Counted from the first letter of the stretch, positions 41,614 through 51,695 are shown. The stretch: DNA of 64,000 nucleotides from Nitratifractor sp. (GCA_015488535.1 WFNP01000074.1:1-64000), one strand, 5' to 3'. A program made the numbers and translations. Notes: generated by a model from the sequence alone, not told the origin.

Positions 41614-43296
41614 ATGTCCTTTAGAGTCTTGATAATTTTTATACTGACAGTAAATCTCTGGGCAATAAACATATCTTCAGCAGAGCATAACAAGAGTAAC
41701 CAAAGCACAACTGTAAAGAAAACAAAAAATATAAACAGTTCAAATTCAATTACAAACAAAAATATAGAAGAGATTAGCAAAAAGCTCGAAGAGCTGGAAG
41801 CTTCTGTAGAAAAAGGTAATGTCTGGACAAAAGTTTACAGTAACTACAAAACATATAAAGAGCTTCAGGCAAGACAGAATAAGCTCAGAGCCAAAATATT
41901 TATGTTGCAGAGTTTGAAAGAGCCAACAAAAAAACAGAAAAGAGAGTTGGAAAATTATCAAGTAGAACTACATACAAATGAAGGCAAACTTCAACTGCTC
42001 AAAGAGTTTCAAAATGACCCATTTAAAAAGATGTTCAAACCTCCAATAATAAAAGAACCACCCAAAATAGGCAATCCTATAGCAATCATTTCAGCCCTCT
42101 CATATCTTGAACAGCTGAAAAATGACCAACTAATTTATCAGGAAAACTTTGACACGCTAAAACAGACTATTGCCAGATTGGAAAGAGAGTACTATTTGCT
42201 AAATGTTCTGCTCAAATATCAACCACACTCACAAAAGCTGAAACAAAAAGCTATAGCCATCAGAGAAGAGCTTGATACGCTAAAACCTGCTATCGAAATA
42301 TTCAAAACAAGCAAAAAAGTGTATGACAAAAAAGTTGAAGAGATAATTCTTGATATAAATACACAAATCAGAAGAGAGGTGCAAAAAGCCGCAACGATAG
42401 GCGGAGTCATACTGTTTTTGTTTATTCTGTTTTTGATATTCAGATATCTCATTCGCAGATATATGTCAGATAAAGAGAGCTTTTATACAATCAACAAAGT
42501 CAGCAGTATTATGTTTGTAACGATAGTAATATTGATAATACTCTTTGCATATATAGAAAATGTCAGCTATCTTGTTACTATTATGGGATTTGCCTCTGCC
42601 GGTATAGCTATTGCAATGAAAGACTGGTTTATGTCTTTGATGGGCTGGTTTACTATCGTTTTGGGAGGCACAATACATGTAGGAGACAGAGTAAAATTTG
42701 TCAGAAACGGCACTGAATATGTAGGAGATATTGTAGATATCTCAATGCTGAGAATGACAATGCAAGAAGATATCACACTTACTACTTATATGCATAACAG
42801 GCGTGCCGGAAGAATGATATTTATACCTAACAATTATATATTTACTGATATGTTGGCAAACTATTCACACTCCGGACTAAAAACAGTATGGGATGGAATA
42901 GATTTTATGATTACATTTGATTCAAATGTCCAAAAAGCCACATCTATAGCCAAAGAGGTAACAAAAAAATACTCCAAAGGTTATACTGACATTACACGAA
43001 AACAGTTAAACAGACTAAGAAGCAGTTATCATTTGAAAAATACAAATGTAGAACCAAGAGTATACTCATTTATAGAGACATACGGAATAAAAGTAAGTGC
43101 ATGGTATCTGACTAATGCTTATGCCACTTTGACACTCAGGAGTACAATATCTATGGAGATAATAAGCCGTATCCAGGAAGAAGATGATATAACAATCGCA
43201 TACCCTACACAACACTTGTATATGGAGAGAGGCTCAAAAACAGCACCAAACACTCCTGCACAAACAGAAGATACAAATCAGGAGGAGTCTGAATGA
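41614..43296 (+). CDS. Large MscS-family mechanosensitive ion channel
   Basis: Signal peptide, long coiled coil, TM region, GFASAGIAIAMKDWFMSLMGWFTIVLGGTIHVGDRVKF. Confidence 0.9.
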   Translation: MSFRVLIIFILTVNLWAINISSAEHNKSNQSTTVKKTKNINSSNSITNKNIEEISKKLEELEASVEKGNVWTKVYSNYKTYKELQARQNKLRAKIFMLQSLKEPTKKQKRELENYQVELHTNEGKLQLLKEFQNDPFKKMFKPPIIKEPPKIGNPIAIISALSYLEQLKNDQLIYQENFDTLKQTIARLEREYYLLNVLLKYQPHSQKLKQKAIAIREELDTLKPAIEIFKTSKKVYDKKVEEIILDINTQIRREVQKAATIGGVILFLFILFLIFRYLIRRYMSDKESFYTINKVSSIMFVTIVILIILFAYIENVSYLVTIMGFASAGIAIAMKDWFMSLMGWFTIVLGGTIHVGDRVKFVRNGTEYVGDIVDISMLRMTMQEDITLTTYMHNRRAGRMIFIPNNYIFTDMLANYSHSGLKTVWDGIDFMITFDSNVQKATSIAKEVTKKYSKGYTDITRKQLNRLRSSYHLKNTNVEPRVYSFIETYGIKVSAWYLTNAYATLTLRSTISMEIISRIQEEDDITIAYPTQHLYMERGSKTAPNTPAQTEDTNQEESE

Positions 43297-44555
43297 GTGT
43301 AAAAAAAGTATATTTCAAAACATTTGGATGCAGAACCAACCAGTTTGATACACAGGTAATGATGAGTAAAATCAAAGATTATCAACTCTGTTTTGATGAA
43401 AAAGATGCAGATATTGTAGTAGTAAACTCCTGCACTGTTACAAATGGTGCAGACTCCAGTGTCAGAGGATATATAAACAAGCTAAACAGAGAGACTCCCT
43501 CAGCAAGAGTTATACTTGCAGGGTGTGGTTCTCACTCCAAGGGTGAAGAGATATTCAATTCAGGCAAAGTATTTGGTGTAATGGGACACTCTGAAAAAGA
43601 GAAGATAAATGAGCTACTAAACAAAGAGAGCAGATTTTATGAAATAGGCGATTTGAAACATATAGATGAGACTATTGTCGAAGAGTTTGTAGGAAAGACA
43701 AGAGCCTTTATCAAGATACAGGAGGGGTGTAATTTCAGATGCAATTACTGTATCATACCTTTTGTCAGAGGAGATGCCAGAAGCCACGATGAGGATAGAA
43801 TACTCCAACAGATTCGCAAACTTGCAGGTAACGGATTTGGTGAATTTATCCTCACAGGGACCAATGTGGGAAGCTATGGCAAAGACAAAGGCTCTTCCAT
43901 GGCAAAACTTCTCAAAAAAATATCCGCTATCAGAGGAGTAAGGAGGATAAGAATAGGCTCCATAGAACCTATACAGATAGATGATGAATTCAAAGAGATA
44001 CTCCACGAAAGCTGGATGGCAAAACATCTGCATATAGCACTGCAACACACATCTGACAAGATGCTTGAGATTATGAACAGAAGAAACAGATTTGCCGAAG
44101 ATTTGGAGCTTTTTCAAGAGCTTTATGAAGCAGGATATGCTTTGGGAACAGATTTTATCGTAGGACACCCCGGAGAGGGTGAAAAGCAGTGGCAAGAGGC
44201 TATGAGAAGGATAGAGCTGTTGCCACTTACCCATATTCACGCATTTACATACTCCAAAAGAGACGGAACTCTCTCAGCAAACATGAAAGAGCCTGTAGTC
44301 AGAGGTGATATAGCAAAGAAAAGACATCTACAACTACGAGAAGCCATAGCCCAAAAAAATTATATTTTTAGAAAATTTCATAATAAAAATCTGGAAGTGC
44401 TTGTAGAAAACGGTAAAGATGGCATATATCACGGATATGACCAATACTACAACAAAATAGAGATAAAAAGTAATATGGATATTAGACACAACTGGATATT
44501 TATAGAAAATGCGGAGGTAGGCAATGAAAAAAACAGTGCAAAATTTTACGGATAA
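43293..44555 (+). CDS. mtaB: MtaB-type methylthiotransferase (tRNA t6A37 methylthiolation)
   Basis: FKTFGCRTNQFDTQ, VVNSCTVTN, KIQEGCNFRCNYCIIPFVRG. Confidence 0.92.
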   Translation: MSVKKVYFKTFGCRTNQFDTQVMMSKIKDYQLCFDEKDADIVVVNSCTVTNGADSSVRGYINKLNRETPSARVILAGCGSHSKGEEIFNSGKVFGVMGHSEKEKINELLNKESRFYEIGDLKHIDETIVEEFVGKTRAFIKIQEGCNFRCNYCIIPFVRGDARSHDEDRILQQIRKLAGNGFGEFILTGTNVGSYGKDKGSSMAKLLKKISAIRGVRRIRIGSIEPIQIDDEFKEILHESWMAKHLHIALQHTSDKMLEIMNRRNRFAEDLELFQELYEAGYALGTDFIVGHPGEGEKQWQEAMRRIELLPLTHIHAFTYSKRDGTLSANMKEPVVRGDIAKKRHLQLREAIAQKNYIFRKFHNKNLEVLVENGKDGIYHGYDQYYNKIEIKSNMDIRHNWIFIENAEVGNEKNSAKFYG

Positions 44556-46203
44556 AAGACTGCTTACAGTAGCAGTAGTAACCGTAATAACAATACTGCT
44601 GTTTTTATTTGCAATATTTAGAGACAACAGTCGAACAATCACTACAAAGCAGTTGGATATTTTGGTAAAAAAGGACCTCATTAGAGAGAGTATGCTCAAA
44701 GATGGATATCTATATGTAAAAACATCAAAACATATATACAAAATACCCAAACAGGCAGTAGATATACCAAGATTTGCATCTATATATCCTCTGGAGTATT
44801 CAAAAAACTATATATATATTTTCTCCATTCTAGGCATATTCTCAATTTTGATTTTAGTAATCATATATTTTATATTTTTTCACAAAAAGCATAATGAAGA
44901 GTTGATTGTATTGAAAAACTCTGCAAACAGTATCTCATCTTCAAAGAGTCATGAGACAAAAGAAGATAATAAAATAAAACCTATCATATCAGATATTACA
45001 TTCAAAGATGTAGCCGGTATGAAAGATACAAAAGTGGAGTTGCAGGAGTTGGTTGATTTTTTGAAAAACCCTTCCAAATATACCAAAATAGATATTCGTC
45101 TGCCAAAAGGCGTATTACTTGCAGGAGCTCCTGGTGTAGGCAAGACACATATAGCCAAAGCAGTAGCCGGAGAGGTCGGTGTGCCGTTTTTTTATCAAAG
45201 CGGTGCAAGTATAGTAGAGATATATGTAGGAATGGGAGCTAAAAGAGTGCATGAGCTTTTTGAAGAAGCCAGAAAAAATGCTCCTTCTGTAATCTTTATA
45301 GATGAGATAGATGCCATAGGCAAAGCAAGAGGCTCGATGGGAAATGATGAAAGAGAAGCCACCCTAAATCAACTGCTAACAGAGATGGATGGATTTGACA
45401 GTGATTCAGCAGTGCTTGTCATAGCGGCTACAAACAGAGTAGAGATTTTAGATGAAGCTCTGCTTAGACCCGGCAGATTTGATAGAAGAATACATATTCC
45501 CCTGCCTGACAGAGAAGACAGAAAAGAGATACTACAACTCTATCTCCAAAACAAAAGACACCATGCAGATATAGAAAAACTGGCAATAATGACAGTAGGA
45601 TTCAGCTCTGCGGCACTATCAACACTGGTCAATGAAGCAGCACTTCACGCAATGAGAGACGGTAGAAAAGAGATATTTATGACCGATTTTGTATCTGTCA
45701 TAGAAAATATAGTATCAGGCAAACGAAAAATACTAAATCTCAGTGATGAAGAGAGACAAATTCAGGCAGTTTATCAATCAGGCAAAGCTCTTGTGGCTAC
45801 ATGGGTAGATATACCCTATGAGATGATAGGATTGAGTAATACGATATTTTCAGATGAAGAAAGAAGTATCCAGTCAAAGAGTGACTATTTCAATATGATG
45901 ATGGTATATCTTGCCGGAACTGCTTCAACAGAAGCTATCTACTCGCAAAGATACAGTATAGCTTCAGAAGATTTGAAAAAAGCCAAGGAGTTGGCATTTA
46001 AAATGATAGAAGAGTACTCAATGGGAGAGAGTATATTTCCTGATAAGAAAGAGGCCGAAGATATTATGATAAAAGCACTCGAAGAGGTCTCGGCAATGTT
46101 GGCAAAACTTGAGAGTGTCAGAAAAAATATTTCAAACTATCTGCTGGTAAATGAAAATATCCGACAGGAAGAGGCAAGGGAGCTTTTGCGTGAAATTTTT
46201 TAG
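44524..46203 (+). CDS. FtsH-like membrane AAA ATPase lacking the zinc-protease motif
   Basis: Two N-terminal TM, Walker [14 protein letters not shown], Walker [26 protein letters not shown]; peptidase HEAGH replaced by YQSGK. Confidence 0.9.
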   Translation: MKKTVQNFTDKRLLTVAVVTVITILLFLFAIFRDNSRTITTKQLDILVKKDLIRESMLKDGYLYVKTSKHIYKIPKQAVDIPRFASIYPLEYSKNYIYIFSILGIFSILILVIIYFIFFHKKHNEELIVLKNSANSISSSKSHETKEDNKIKPIISDITFKDVAGMKDTKVELQELVDFLKNPSKYTKIDIRLPKGVLLAGAPGVGKTHIAKAVAGEVGVPFFYQSGASIVEIYVGMGAKRVHELFEEARKNAPSVIFIDEIDAIGKARGSMGNDEREATLNQLLTEMDGFDSDSAVLVIAATNRVEILDEALLRPGRFDRRIHIPLPDREDRKEILQLYLQNKRHHADIEKLAIMTVGFSSAALSTLVNEAALHAMRDGRKEIFMTDFVSVIENIVSGKRKILNLSDEERQIQAVYQSGKALVATWVDIPYEMIGLSNTIFSDEERSIQSKSDYFNMMMVYLAGTASTEAIYSQRYSIASEDLKKAKELAFKMIEEYSMGESIFPDKKEAEDIMIKALEEVSAMLAKLESVRKNISNYLLVNENIRQEEARELLREIF

Positions 46204-46705
46204 TGGTTTTGGTTTCAAAAATGAAAAAGAGTTGTTTGATGATTTCATCATTGAGAGTGATTTTACTGTAGCAGGATTCAGCAAAGGAGCCATAGAGGCA
46301 TTTGAATATGCCTACTCCTCAAAAGATAGAGTCGATAGATTGATACTACTGTCTCCTGCATTTTTTCAAAATGAAAAAGAGTCATTTAAAAGGCTGCAAC
46401 TAAGAGCTTTTGAAAGTGATGAGCAGAGATATTTTAATAATTTTTATAACTTATGCTCAGATAATACAGATATATCCCAATACAAAACAGAGGGTAATAT
46501 AGAAGAGTTAAAAAAGCTACTGTATTACAAATGGAGTGAAGAGAAGATATCAGAGCTGAAAAACAGAGGAGTCATTATAGAAGTGTTTATAGGCTCTGAT
46601 GACAGAATAGTTGACAGTAGTAAAAGTTTGGATTTTTTTCAAAATTTCATCTCATGTTGGTATCTTAAAGGAGCTAATCACATACTAAAAAGAAACAGTA
46701 ATTAA
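46190..46705 (+). CDS. BioV-like (pimelyl-ACP methyl esterase family) alpha/beta hydrolase
   Basis: Starts GTG at 46190 overlapping previous [14 protein letters not shown], nucleophile elbow GFSKGA, SPAFF, late Asp/His (GSDDRIVD, GANHIL). ORF track 46151. Confidence 0.7.
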   Translation: MKFFSGFGFKNEKELFDDFIIESDFTVAGFSKGAIEAFEYAYSSKDRVDRLILLSPAFFQNEKESFKRLQLRAFESDEQRYFNNFYNLCSDNTDISQYKTEGNIEELKKLLYYKWSEEKISELKNRGVIIEVFIGSDDRIVDSSKSLDFFQNFISCWYLKGANHILKRNSN

Positions 46706-46794
46706 ATTTTTTATTTTTTTTAGTTTTTCAAAACTATACAATAACCTTACAGTTGTATAATACAGATATAATCATTTCTGAAGGCTGCTAAAAA

Positions 46795-48216
46795 ATGAAA
46801 CATCTGATTGAATACTCTTCTATACTTCTTAGTGTCATAAAATGGATTATCTTATCTATGATTATAGGTATCATAATAGGTGGTGCTGTTACACTCTTTT
46901 TGAATCTACTGGCATATGGAGAGAGCCACAGTAAACTTTTGCCTTTTCATTACTATTATCTGCTGCCGATAGGTCTTGTATTCAGTGTATGGCTGACTAG
47001 AAAATTTGCACCCGAAGCAGAAGGTCACGGCACAGAAAAGGTCATAGAAGCTGTCCATAAAAGAAATGGAAAAATAGATGTAAAGGTAATACCCGTCAAA
47101 CTTGTAACTACCATAATCACACTTGTTACCGGAGGTTCAGCCGGTAAAGAGGGTCCTGGAGCACAAATCGGTGGTGGTATAGCCTCTTATATATCTGAGT
47201 TATTGCGATTTTCTCCCGAAGATAGAAGAAAGCTGGTCGTATGTGGTATCAGTTCGGGTTTTGCCACAGTATTTGGCACACCCATAGCAGGTGCAATTTT
47301 TGGTATAGAAGTGCTTATTGTAGGCTCTATCCAGTATGATATGTTACTTGCCTCATTTATTGCCGGATTGAGCGGTTTTTATACTGCCCAATATTTTGGT
47401 GCCCAATATACATATTTTGATATAAGTTATTTTCAACACTATTTCATCGATGGTATGCTGATACTAAAAGTAATACTGGGAGGCATATTTTTTGGATTTG
47501 TAGCTTTGATGATAAGTGCCACTCTCAAGCAGACAGAAAAAATGGTGGAAAAAATTTCACTAAACGGATATGCAAAAGCATTTTTGGGGGGTGTTTTGCT
47601 GGTACTTCTATCCTTTGTTGTAGGAGATAAATATTTCGGATTGGGATTGGATACCATCGCTCAGACAATGCAGATAAATGTAGATCATACAACTTCCATG
47701 CCATGGTATGCATTTTTGGTCAAGATATTTTATACCGCAGTTACACTGGGTTCTGGAGGAAGTGGCGGAATAATCACTCCCATATTCTACATAGGTGCCA
47801 CAAGTGGTCACTGGTATGGTGGACTCTTTGGCAGTGAGCATCAACTTGCCCTCTTTTCTGCACTGGGATTTGTCAGCGTTTTGGCAGGTGCTACAAATAC
47901 ACCAATATCGGCTATAGTCATGGCTATTGAGCTGTTTGGTCTTGATGTGGGACACTATGCTGCCATATCCATAGTCATAAGTTTTTTGATATCCGGACAC
48001 AAAAGTGTATTTCCATCACAGAAACTTTATATGAAAAAATCTGACCTTTTGGATATAAAATATGGAGAAGATATTGACCACAGTGAAGTGACAGTAGATG
48101 ACAAACATATCAAACAAATCAACAATATATATAAAAATATACAGATGAAACGAATGAAACACAGGAATAAAAAAAGAAAAAATACGGCTAATCAGACAAT
48201 AGATAAAGAGAGTTAA
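46795..48216 (+). CDS. ClC-family chloride channel/antiporter (voltage-gated chloride channel protein)
   Basis: GGSAGKEGPGAQIGGGIAS, GTPIAGAIFGIEVL, GSGGSGGIITPIFYIGA. Confidence 0.93.
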   Translation: MKHLIEYSSILLSVIKWIILSMIIGIIIGGAVTLFLNLLAYGESHSKLLPFHYYYLLPIGLVFSVWLTRKFAPEAEGHGTEKVIEAVHKRNGKIDVKVIPVKLVTTIITLVTGGSAGKEGPGAQIGGGIASYISELLRFSPEDRRKLVVCGISSGFATVFGTPIAGAIFGIEVLIVGSIQYDMLLASFIAGLSGFYTAQYFGAQYTYFDISYFQHYFIDGMLILKVILGGIFFGFVALMISATLKQTEKMVEKISLNGYAKAFLGGVLLVLLSFVVGDKYFGLGLDTIAQTMQINVDHTTSMPWYAFLVKIFYTAVTLGSGGSGGIITPIFYIGATSGHWYGGLFGSEHQLALFSALGFVSVLAGATNTPISAIVMAIELFGLDVGHYAAISIVISFLISGHKSVFPSQKLYMKKSDLLDIKYGEDIDHSEVTVDDKHIKQINNIYKNIQMKRMKHRNKKRKNTANQTIDKES

Positions 48217-48280
48217 TCGATGATTTATCAACTCACGATATACTTAATTAAATCAAATTTTTGAATACAAAGGAAGAAAA

Positions 48281-49117
48281 GTGAAAAAAGAGGTAAAACT
48301 GTTACTGAGTGCATGTATTTTAAGTATGAGTACACTGTATGCTTCTGATATTATTGCAACTGTAGATAATGTAAAGATAACCAAAGATGATGCCAATAGA
48401 TTTATACAGGCATCTCAACCTACTATGAATTATGATATGCTAAAAAGCAAACAGAAAAAGCAGGTAATTGAAAGATTAATAGAAAGAGAACTCTTTTCAC
48501 AGGAGGCAAAAAGAGCAGGTATAGAAAATGATGCTGAGTTTAAAAAGCTTCTTGCACAACAAAAAAAAGATTTGATGGTAGCTCAGTGGATGAAAAATGA
48601 CTTTGAAAAGACAATAGTCAGTGATGGTGAGGTCAAAGAGTTTTACAATAAAAACAAAAAGAAATTTGAAGTACCGGCACAGGTACACGCTAGACATATA
48701 CTGGTAAAGAGTGAAAAAAAAGCCCAGCAGATAATAGATTCTCTAAAGGGTCTAAAGGGTGAAAAATTAAAATCCAAATTTATTGAATTGGCAAAAAAAG
48801 AGTCGCAGGGACCTACAGGTGTAAAGGGGGGAGATTTGGGCTATTTCACTGCCTCTCAGATGGTTTTGCCATTTAGCAAAGCAGCATTTGGTCTAAAAAA
48901 AGGTGAAATTACACTCAAACCTGTAAAAACACAGTTTGGTTATCATGTAATCTATGTAGAAGATAAAAAACCTGCACAGATACTGCCTTTTGATTTGGTC
49001 AAAGACAAAATCAGACAGAGTCTGAAAGAAAAAGAGTTCAAAGAGAAGATGCAGTTAAAAGCTTCCGAACTCAAAAAAAGAGCAAAAATCACAACTGAAT
49101 TGGATTCTTCCAAATAA
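48281..49117 (+). CDS. SurA/PrsA-like periplasmic peptidyl-prolyl isomerase (PEB4/CBF2-like)
   Basis: GTG start, signal peptide, SurA N-domain, parvulin HARHILVKSEKKAQQII...GGDLGYF...PVKTQFGYHVIYVED. Confidence 0.92.
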   Translation: MKKEVKLLLSACILSMSTLYASDIIATVDNVKITKDDANRFIQASQPTMNYDMLKSKQKKQVIERLIERELFSQEAKRAGIENDAEFKKLLAQQKKDLMVAQWMKNDFEKTIVSDGEVKEFYNKNKKKFEVPAQVHARHILVKSEKKAQQIIDSLKGLKGEKLKSKFIELAKKESQGPTGVKGGDLGYFTASQMVLPFSKAAFGLKKGEITLKPVKTQFGYHVIYVEDKKPAQILPFDLVKDKIRQSLKEKEFKEKMQLKASELKKRAKITTELDSSK

Positions 49118-49146
49118 GTAATTTAATGAATGAAAGGATATTAAAT

Positions 49147-49740
49147 ATGAAAAACTGGAGCAAAAATATTATTCTGGGGCTTATTTTGGCAGGTAGTATG
49201 GGATATGCCAAGGTTATAGCTACTGTAAACGGTTATCCGATTACTTCATCTGAAGCAAATGCATATATCAAAATGGTAAGTCATGGAAAAGTAACAAACT
49301 ACACCAAACTCTCACCAAAAGACAGAAAAAGATTGATAAATGCTTTGGCAACAGACAAATTTGTCATGAAAGAGGCAAACAGAGAAGTAAAAAAGAATCA
49401 AAAGAAACTGCTTTATGTTGACTATTATGTCAAAAAGCATTTTAAAGAGTTGATGAAAAAAGCCAACAAAGAGCTGAGCAAAAAAGAGAAAGAAGCAGCC
49501 GTTGCTGATGCGTGGGTTAGAAAAAAATCTGCAAGATACAAAGTATCTGAAGATGAGATGAAAAAAGTATATAGAAAAAACAAGAAACTCTTTGTAAATA
49601 AAAAAACTGGCAAAGTAGTCCCATACAGCAGAATCAAACCTATAATAAAAATGCAACTTCAGCAGAAAAAATTTGTAGATAATCTAATGAAACACGCAAA
49701 GATAAACTATAATCCATCAACCGCCAAAAAGAAAAAATAA
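49147..49740 (+). CDS. SurA N-domain-like periplasmic chaperone without PPIase domain
   Basis: Signal peptide, KVIATVNGYPITSSEANAYIK resembling the upstream gene's IIATVDNVKITKDDANRFIQ; no parvulin signature. Confidence 0.75.
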   Translation: MKNWSKNIILGLILAGSMGYAKVIATVNGYPITSSEANAYIKMVSHGKVTNYTKLSPKDRKRLINALATDKFVMKEANREVKKNQKKLLYVDYYVKKHFKELMKKANKELSKKEKEAAVADAWVRKKSARYKVSEDEMKKVYRKNKKLFVNKKTGKVVPYSRIKPIIKMQLQQKKFVDNLMKHAKINYNPSTAKKKK

Positions 49741-49765
49741 AATATTGCGATAAAGGAGTCAAATA

Positions 49766-50839
49766 ATGGGAATATCTGAATTTGTAAAAGCAGGTGTAGC
49801 AACCGGAGATGATCTGCAAAAGATTTTTGAAATAGCCAAAAAAAATCAGTTTGCTTTACCTGCTGTCAATGTCGTAGGAACAGATTCTATCAATGCCGTA
49901 ATGGAGGCTGCAAAAAGTGTCAATTCTCCTGTAATTATCCAGTTTAGTAACGGAGGGGCTTCCTTTTATGCAGGAAAAGGTTTGAGTAATGAGAATGAAA
50001 AAGCAGCAATAGCAGGAGCTGTAAGTGGAGCAAAACATGTCCATACTCTTGCCCAGCTATATGGCATACCCGTTATTTTGCATACAGACCATGCTGCCAG
50101 AAAACTATTGCCATGGATAGATGGATTACTTGAAGCGAGTGAAAAACACTATAAAGAGTATGGCAAACCTCTATTTTCATCTCATATGATAGATTTGTCA
50201 GAAGAGAGTTTGGAGGATAATCTATCCACCTGTGAAGAGTATCTAAAGAGAATGAGTGCCATAGATATGACACTTGAGATTGAGCTTGGTATCACAGGCG
50301 GAGAAGAAGATGGTGTAGATAATACAGATGTGGATAACGCAGCACTATATACACAACCTGAAGAGGTATGTGAAGCATATGAGAGATTGAGTGCTATAAG
50401 TGACAGATTTACAATAGCTGCATCTTTTGGTAATGTTCACGGTGTATATAAGCCAGGTAATGTTCATCTAGAGCCTAAAATTCTGGACAATTCGCAAAAA
50501 TATATCGAGCAGAAGTTAAAAACTGCTCCAAAACCTGTAAATTTTGTATTCCATGGTGGCAGTGGCTCCAGTGCTGAGGAGATAAAAGAGGCTATCAGTT
50601 ATGGTGTAATCAAGATGAATATAGACACTGATACCCAATGGGCATTTTGGGAAGGGGCAAAAGAGTATATAGAAAAATATCATGACTATCTACAATCTCA
50701 AATAGGCAATCCTGAAGGTGAAGACAAACCAAATAAAAAGTATTATGACCCAAGAAAGTGGCTCAGATCTGCTGAAGAGTCAATGAGAGACAGAGTTATC
50801 AAGGCATTTGAAGAGCTAAACTGTATTGACAGATTTTAG
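49766..50839 (+). CDS. fba: Class II fructose-bisphosphate aldolase
   Basis: FALPAVNVVGTDSINAVMEAA, VILHTDHAA, FVFHGGSGSS, MNIDTDTQWAFWEG. Confidence 0.96.
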   Translation: MGISEFVKAGVATGDDLQKIFEIAKKNQFALPAVNVVGTDSINAVMEAAKSVNSPVIIQFSNGGASFYAGKGLSNENEKAAIAGAVSGAKHVHTLAQLYGIPVILHTDHAARKLLPWIDGLLEASEKHYKEYGKPLFSSHMIDLSEESLEDNLSTCEEYLKRMSAIDMTLEIELGITGGEEDGVDNTDVDNAALYTQPEEVCEAYERLSAISDRFTIAASFGNVHGVYKPGNVHLEPKILDNSQKYIEQKLKTAPKPVNFVFHGGSGSSAEEIKEAISYGVIKMNIDTDTQWAFWEGAKEYIEKYHDYLQSQIGNPEGEDKPNKKYYDPRKWLRSAEESMRDRVIKAFEELNCIDRF

Positions 50840-50863
50840 AATTACTCCATATTCTACAGGAGC

Positions 50864-50879
50864 TGGGGTTTCAACCCCA
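50864..50879. repeat. Palindrome TGGGGTT-TC-AACCCCA (dispersed hairpin family)
   Basis: 7-bp perfect stem 25 bp after the fba stop. Confidence 0.8.
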
Positions 50880-50953
50880 CAACACAGAGTATTCAAATCT
50901 GTATTTTTTATATCTCAATAAAAATAAAATCAACACGAGTCTTATTTAAGTCT

Positions 50954-50983
50954 AACGCGAGTCTCGGATAAGAGATAACTATA
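50954..50983 (+). repeat. Left arm of a 30-bp inverted repeat
   Basis: AACGCGAGTCTCGGATAAGAGATAACTATA; 27/30 identical to the reverse complement of 51268-51297. Confidence 0.9.
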
Positions 50984-51076
50984 ATACTTATCCATCAAAT
51001 TGCTATAGATATTAACTTTAAAACTGATGTTACGCATAATTCTCAAAATAACTATAATTTAATGAAATTTATGAAG

Positions 51077-51094
51077 GCAGGACTTCAGTCCTGC
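51077..51094. repeat. Palindrome GCAGGACT-TC-AGTCCTGC
   Basis: 8-bp perfect stem inside the inverted-repeat-bounded region. Confidence 0.85.
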
Positions 51095-51099
51095 ACAAT

Positions 51100-51117
51100 G
51101 CGGGGTTGAAATCCCGC
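51100..51117. repeat. Palindrome GCGGGGTT-GA-AATCCCGC (dispersed hairpin family)
   Basis: 8-bp stem with one G-T pair; followed by CTCCTATG, matching flank of the 4930 copy. Confidence 0.85.
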
Positions 51118-51192
51118 CTCCTATGCTATATTGTTCAATATAATTTTATCTGCGTAAGGTCAGTTAAAAATTTAGCTTCAACTTTTTATTTT

Positions 51193-51210
51193 GTGGGGCT
51201 GAAGCCCCAC
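51193..51210. repeat. Palindrome GTGGGGCT-GA-AGCCCCAC (dispersed hairpin family)
   Basis: 8-bp perfect stem. Confidence 0.85.
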
Positions 51211-51267
51211 TCCCAAAGTAAATTGAACTTAAACAAGTGAGTCATCAAAGAAATTTGATAGAATATC

Positions 51268-51297
51268 TATATTTATCTCTTATCCTAGACTTGCGTT
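51268..51297 (-). repeat. Right arm of a 30-bp inverted repeat
   Basis: Reverse complement AACGCAAGTCTAGGATAAGAGATAAATATA. Confidence 0.9.
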
Positions 51298-51305
51298 ATA
51301 GTTAT

Positions 51306-51695
51306 CTAATCACTAAATGCCACATATAACAGCCACGGGTATGTCATAGGACCTATCAGTGCCAACCAAAAAGGAACTGACATATTCAAAGATTCCAGTA
51401 ATGACTGTTCAGGCTCTTTGGTGATATACAATCTTTTTATCATCTCTATTTTTGTAAAGATATCAAATGTTTTTAATCCTATAATAAATATCATTACCAA
51501 ATTCAACATATCATACTTCAATGCCACAAATAGTATATAGATATATCCTGTATGTATCGACAAAAACAGAAAAACAGAGCGACGATAGTAATTGTAAAGC
51601 CTTTGTAATACACCTCCCAAAGTAGGAGCATACTGGAATGACAACTCTATCATCTCAGCTACAAAAGATAAAATAACTATATTTGCAACTGTCAT
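51306..51695 (-). CDS. Small multi-pass membrane protein of unknown function
   Basis: 129 aa, three to four hydrophobic segments, abuts dapE on the same strand. Confidence 0.65.
   Translation of the reverse strand: MTVANIVILSFVAEMIELSFQYAPTLGGVLQRLYNYYRRSVFLFLSIHTGYIYILFVALKYDMLNLVMIFIIGLKTFDIFTKIEMIKRLYITKEPEQSLLESLNMSVPFWLALIGPMTYPWLLYVAFSD

Noticed and set aside
44524-46203. Annotating this gene as the essential FtsH protease
   Set aside because: The HExxH zinc motif is absent, so it should not be called an active metalloprotease.
50840-51305. tRNA or known ncRNA in the intergenic gap
   Set aside because: No cloverleaf, T-loop GGTTCRA or CCA-like pattern could be seen; hairpins are simple inverted repeats.
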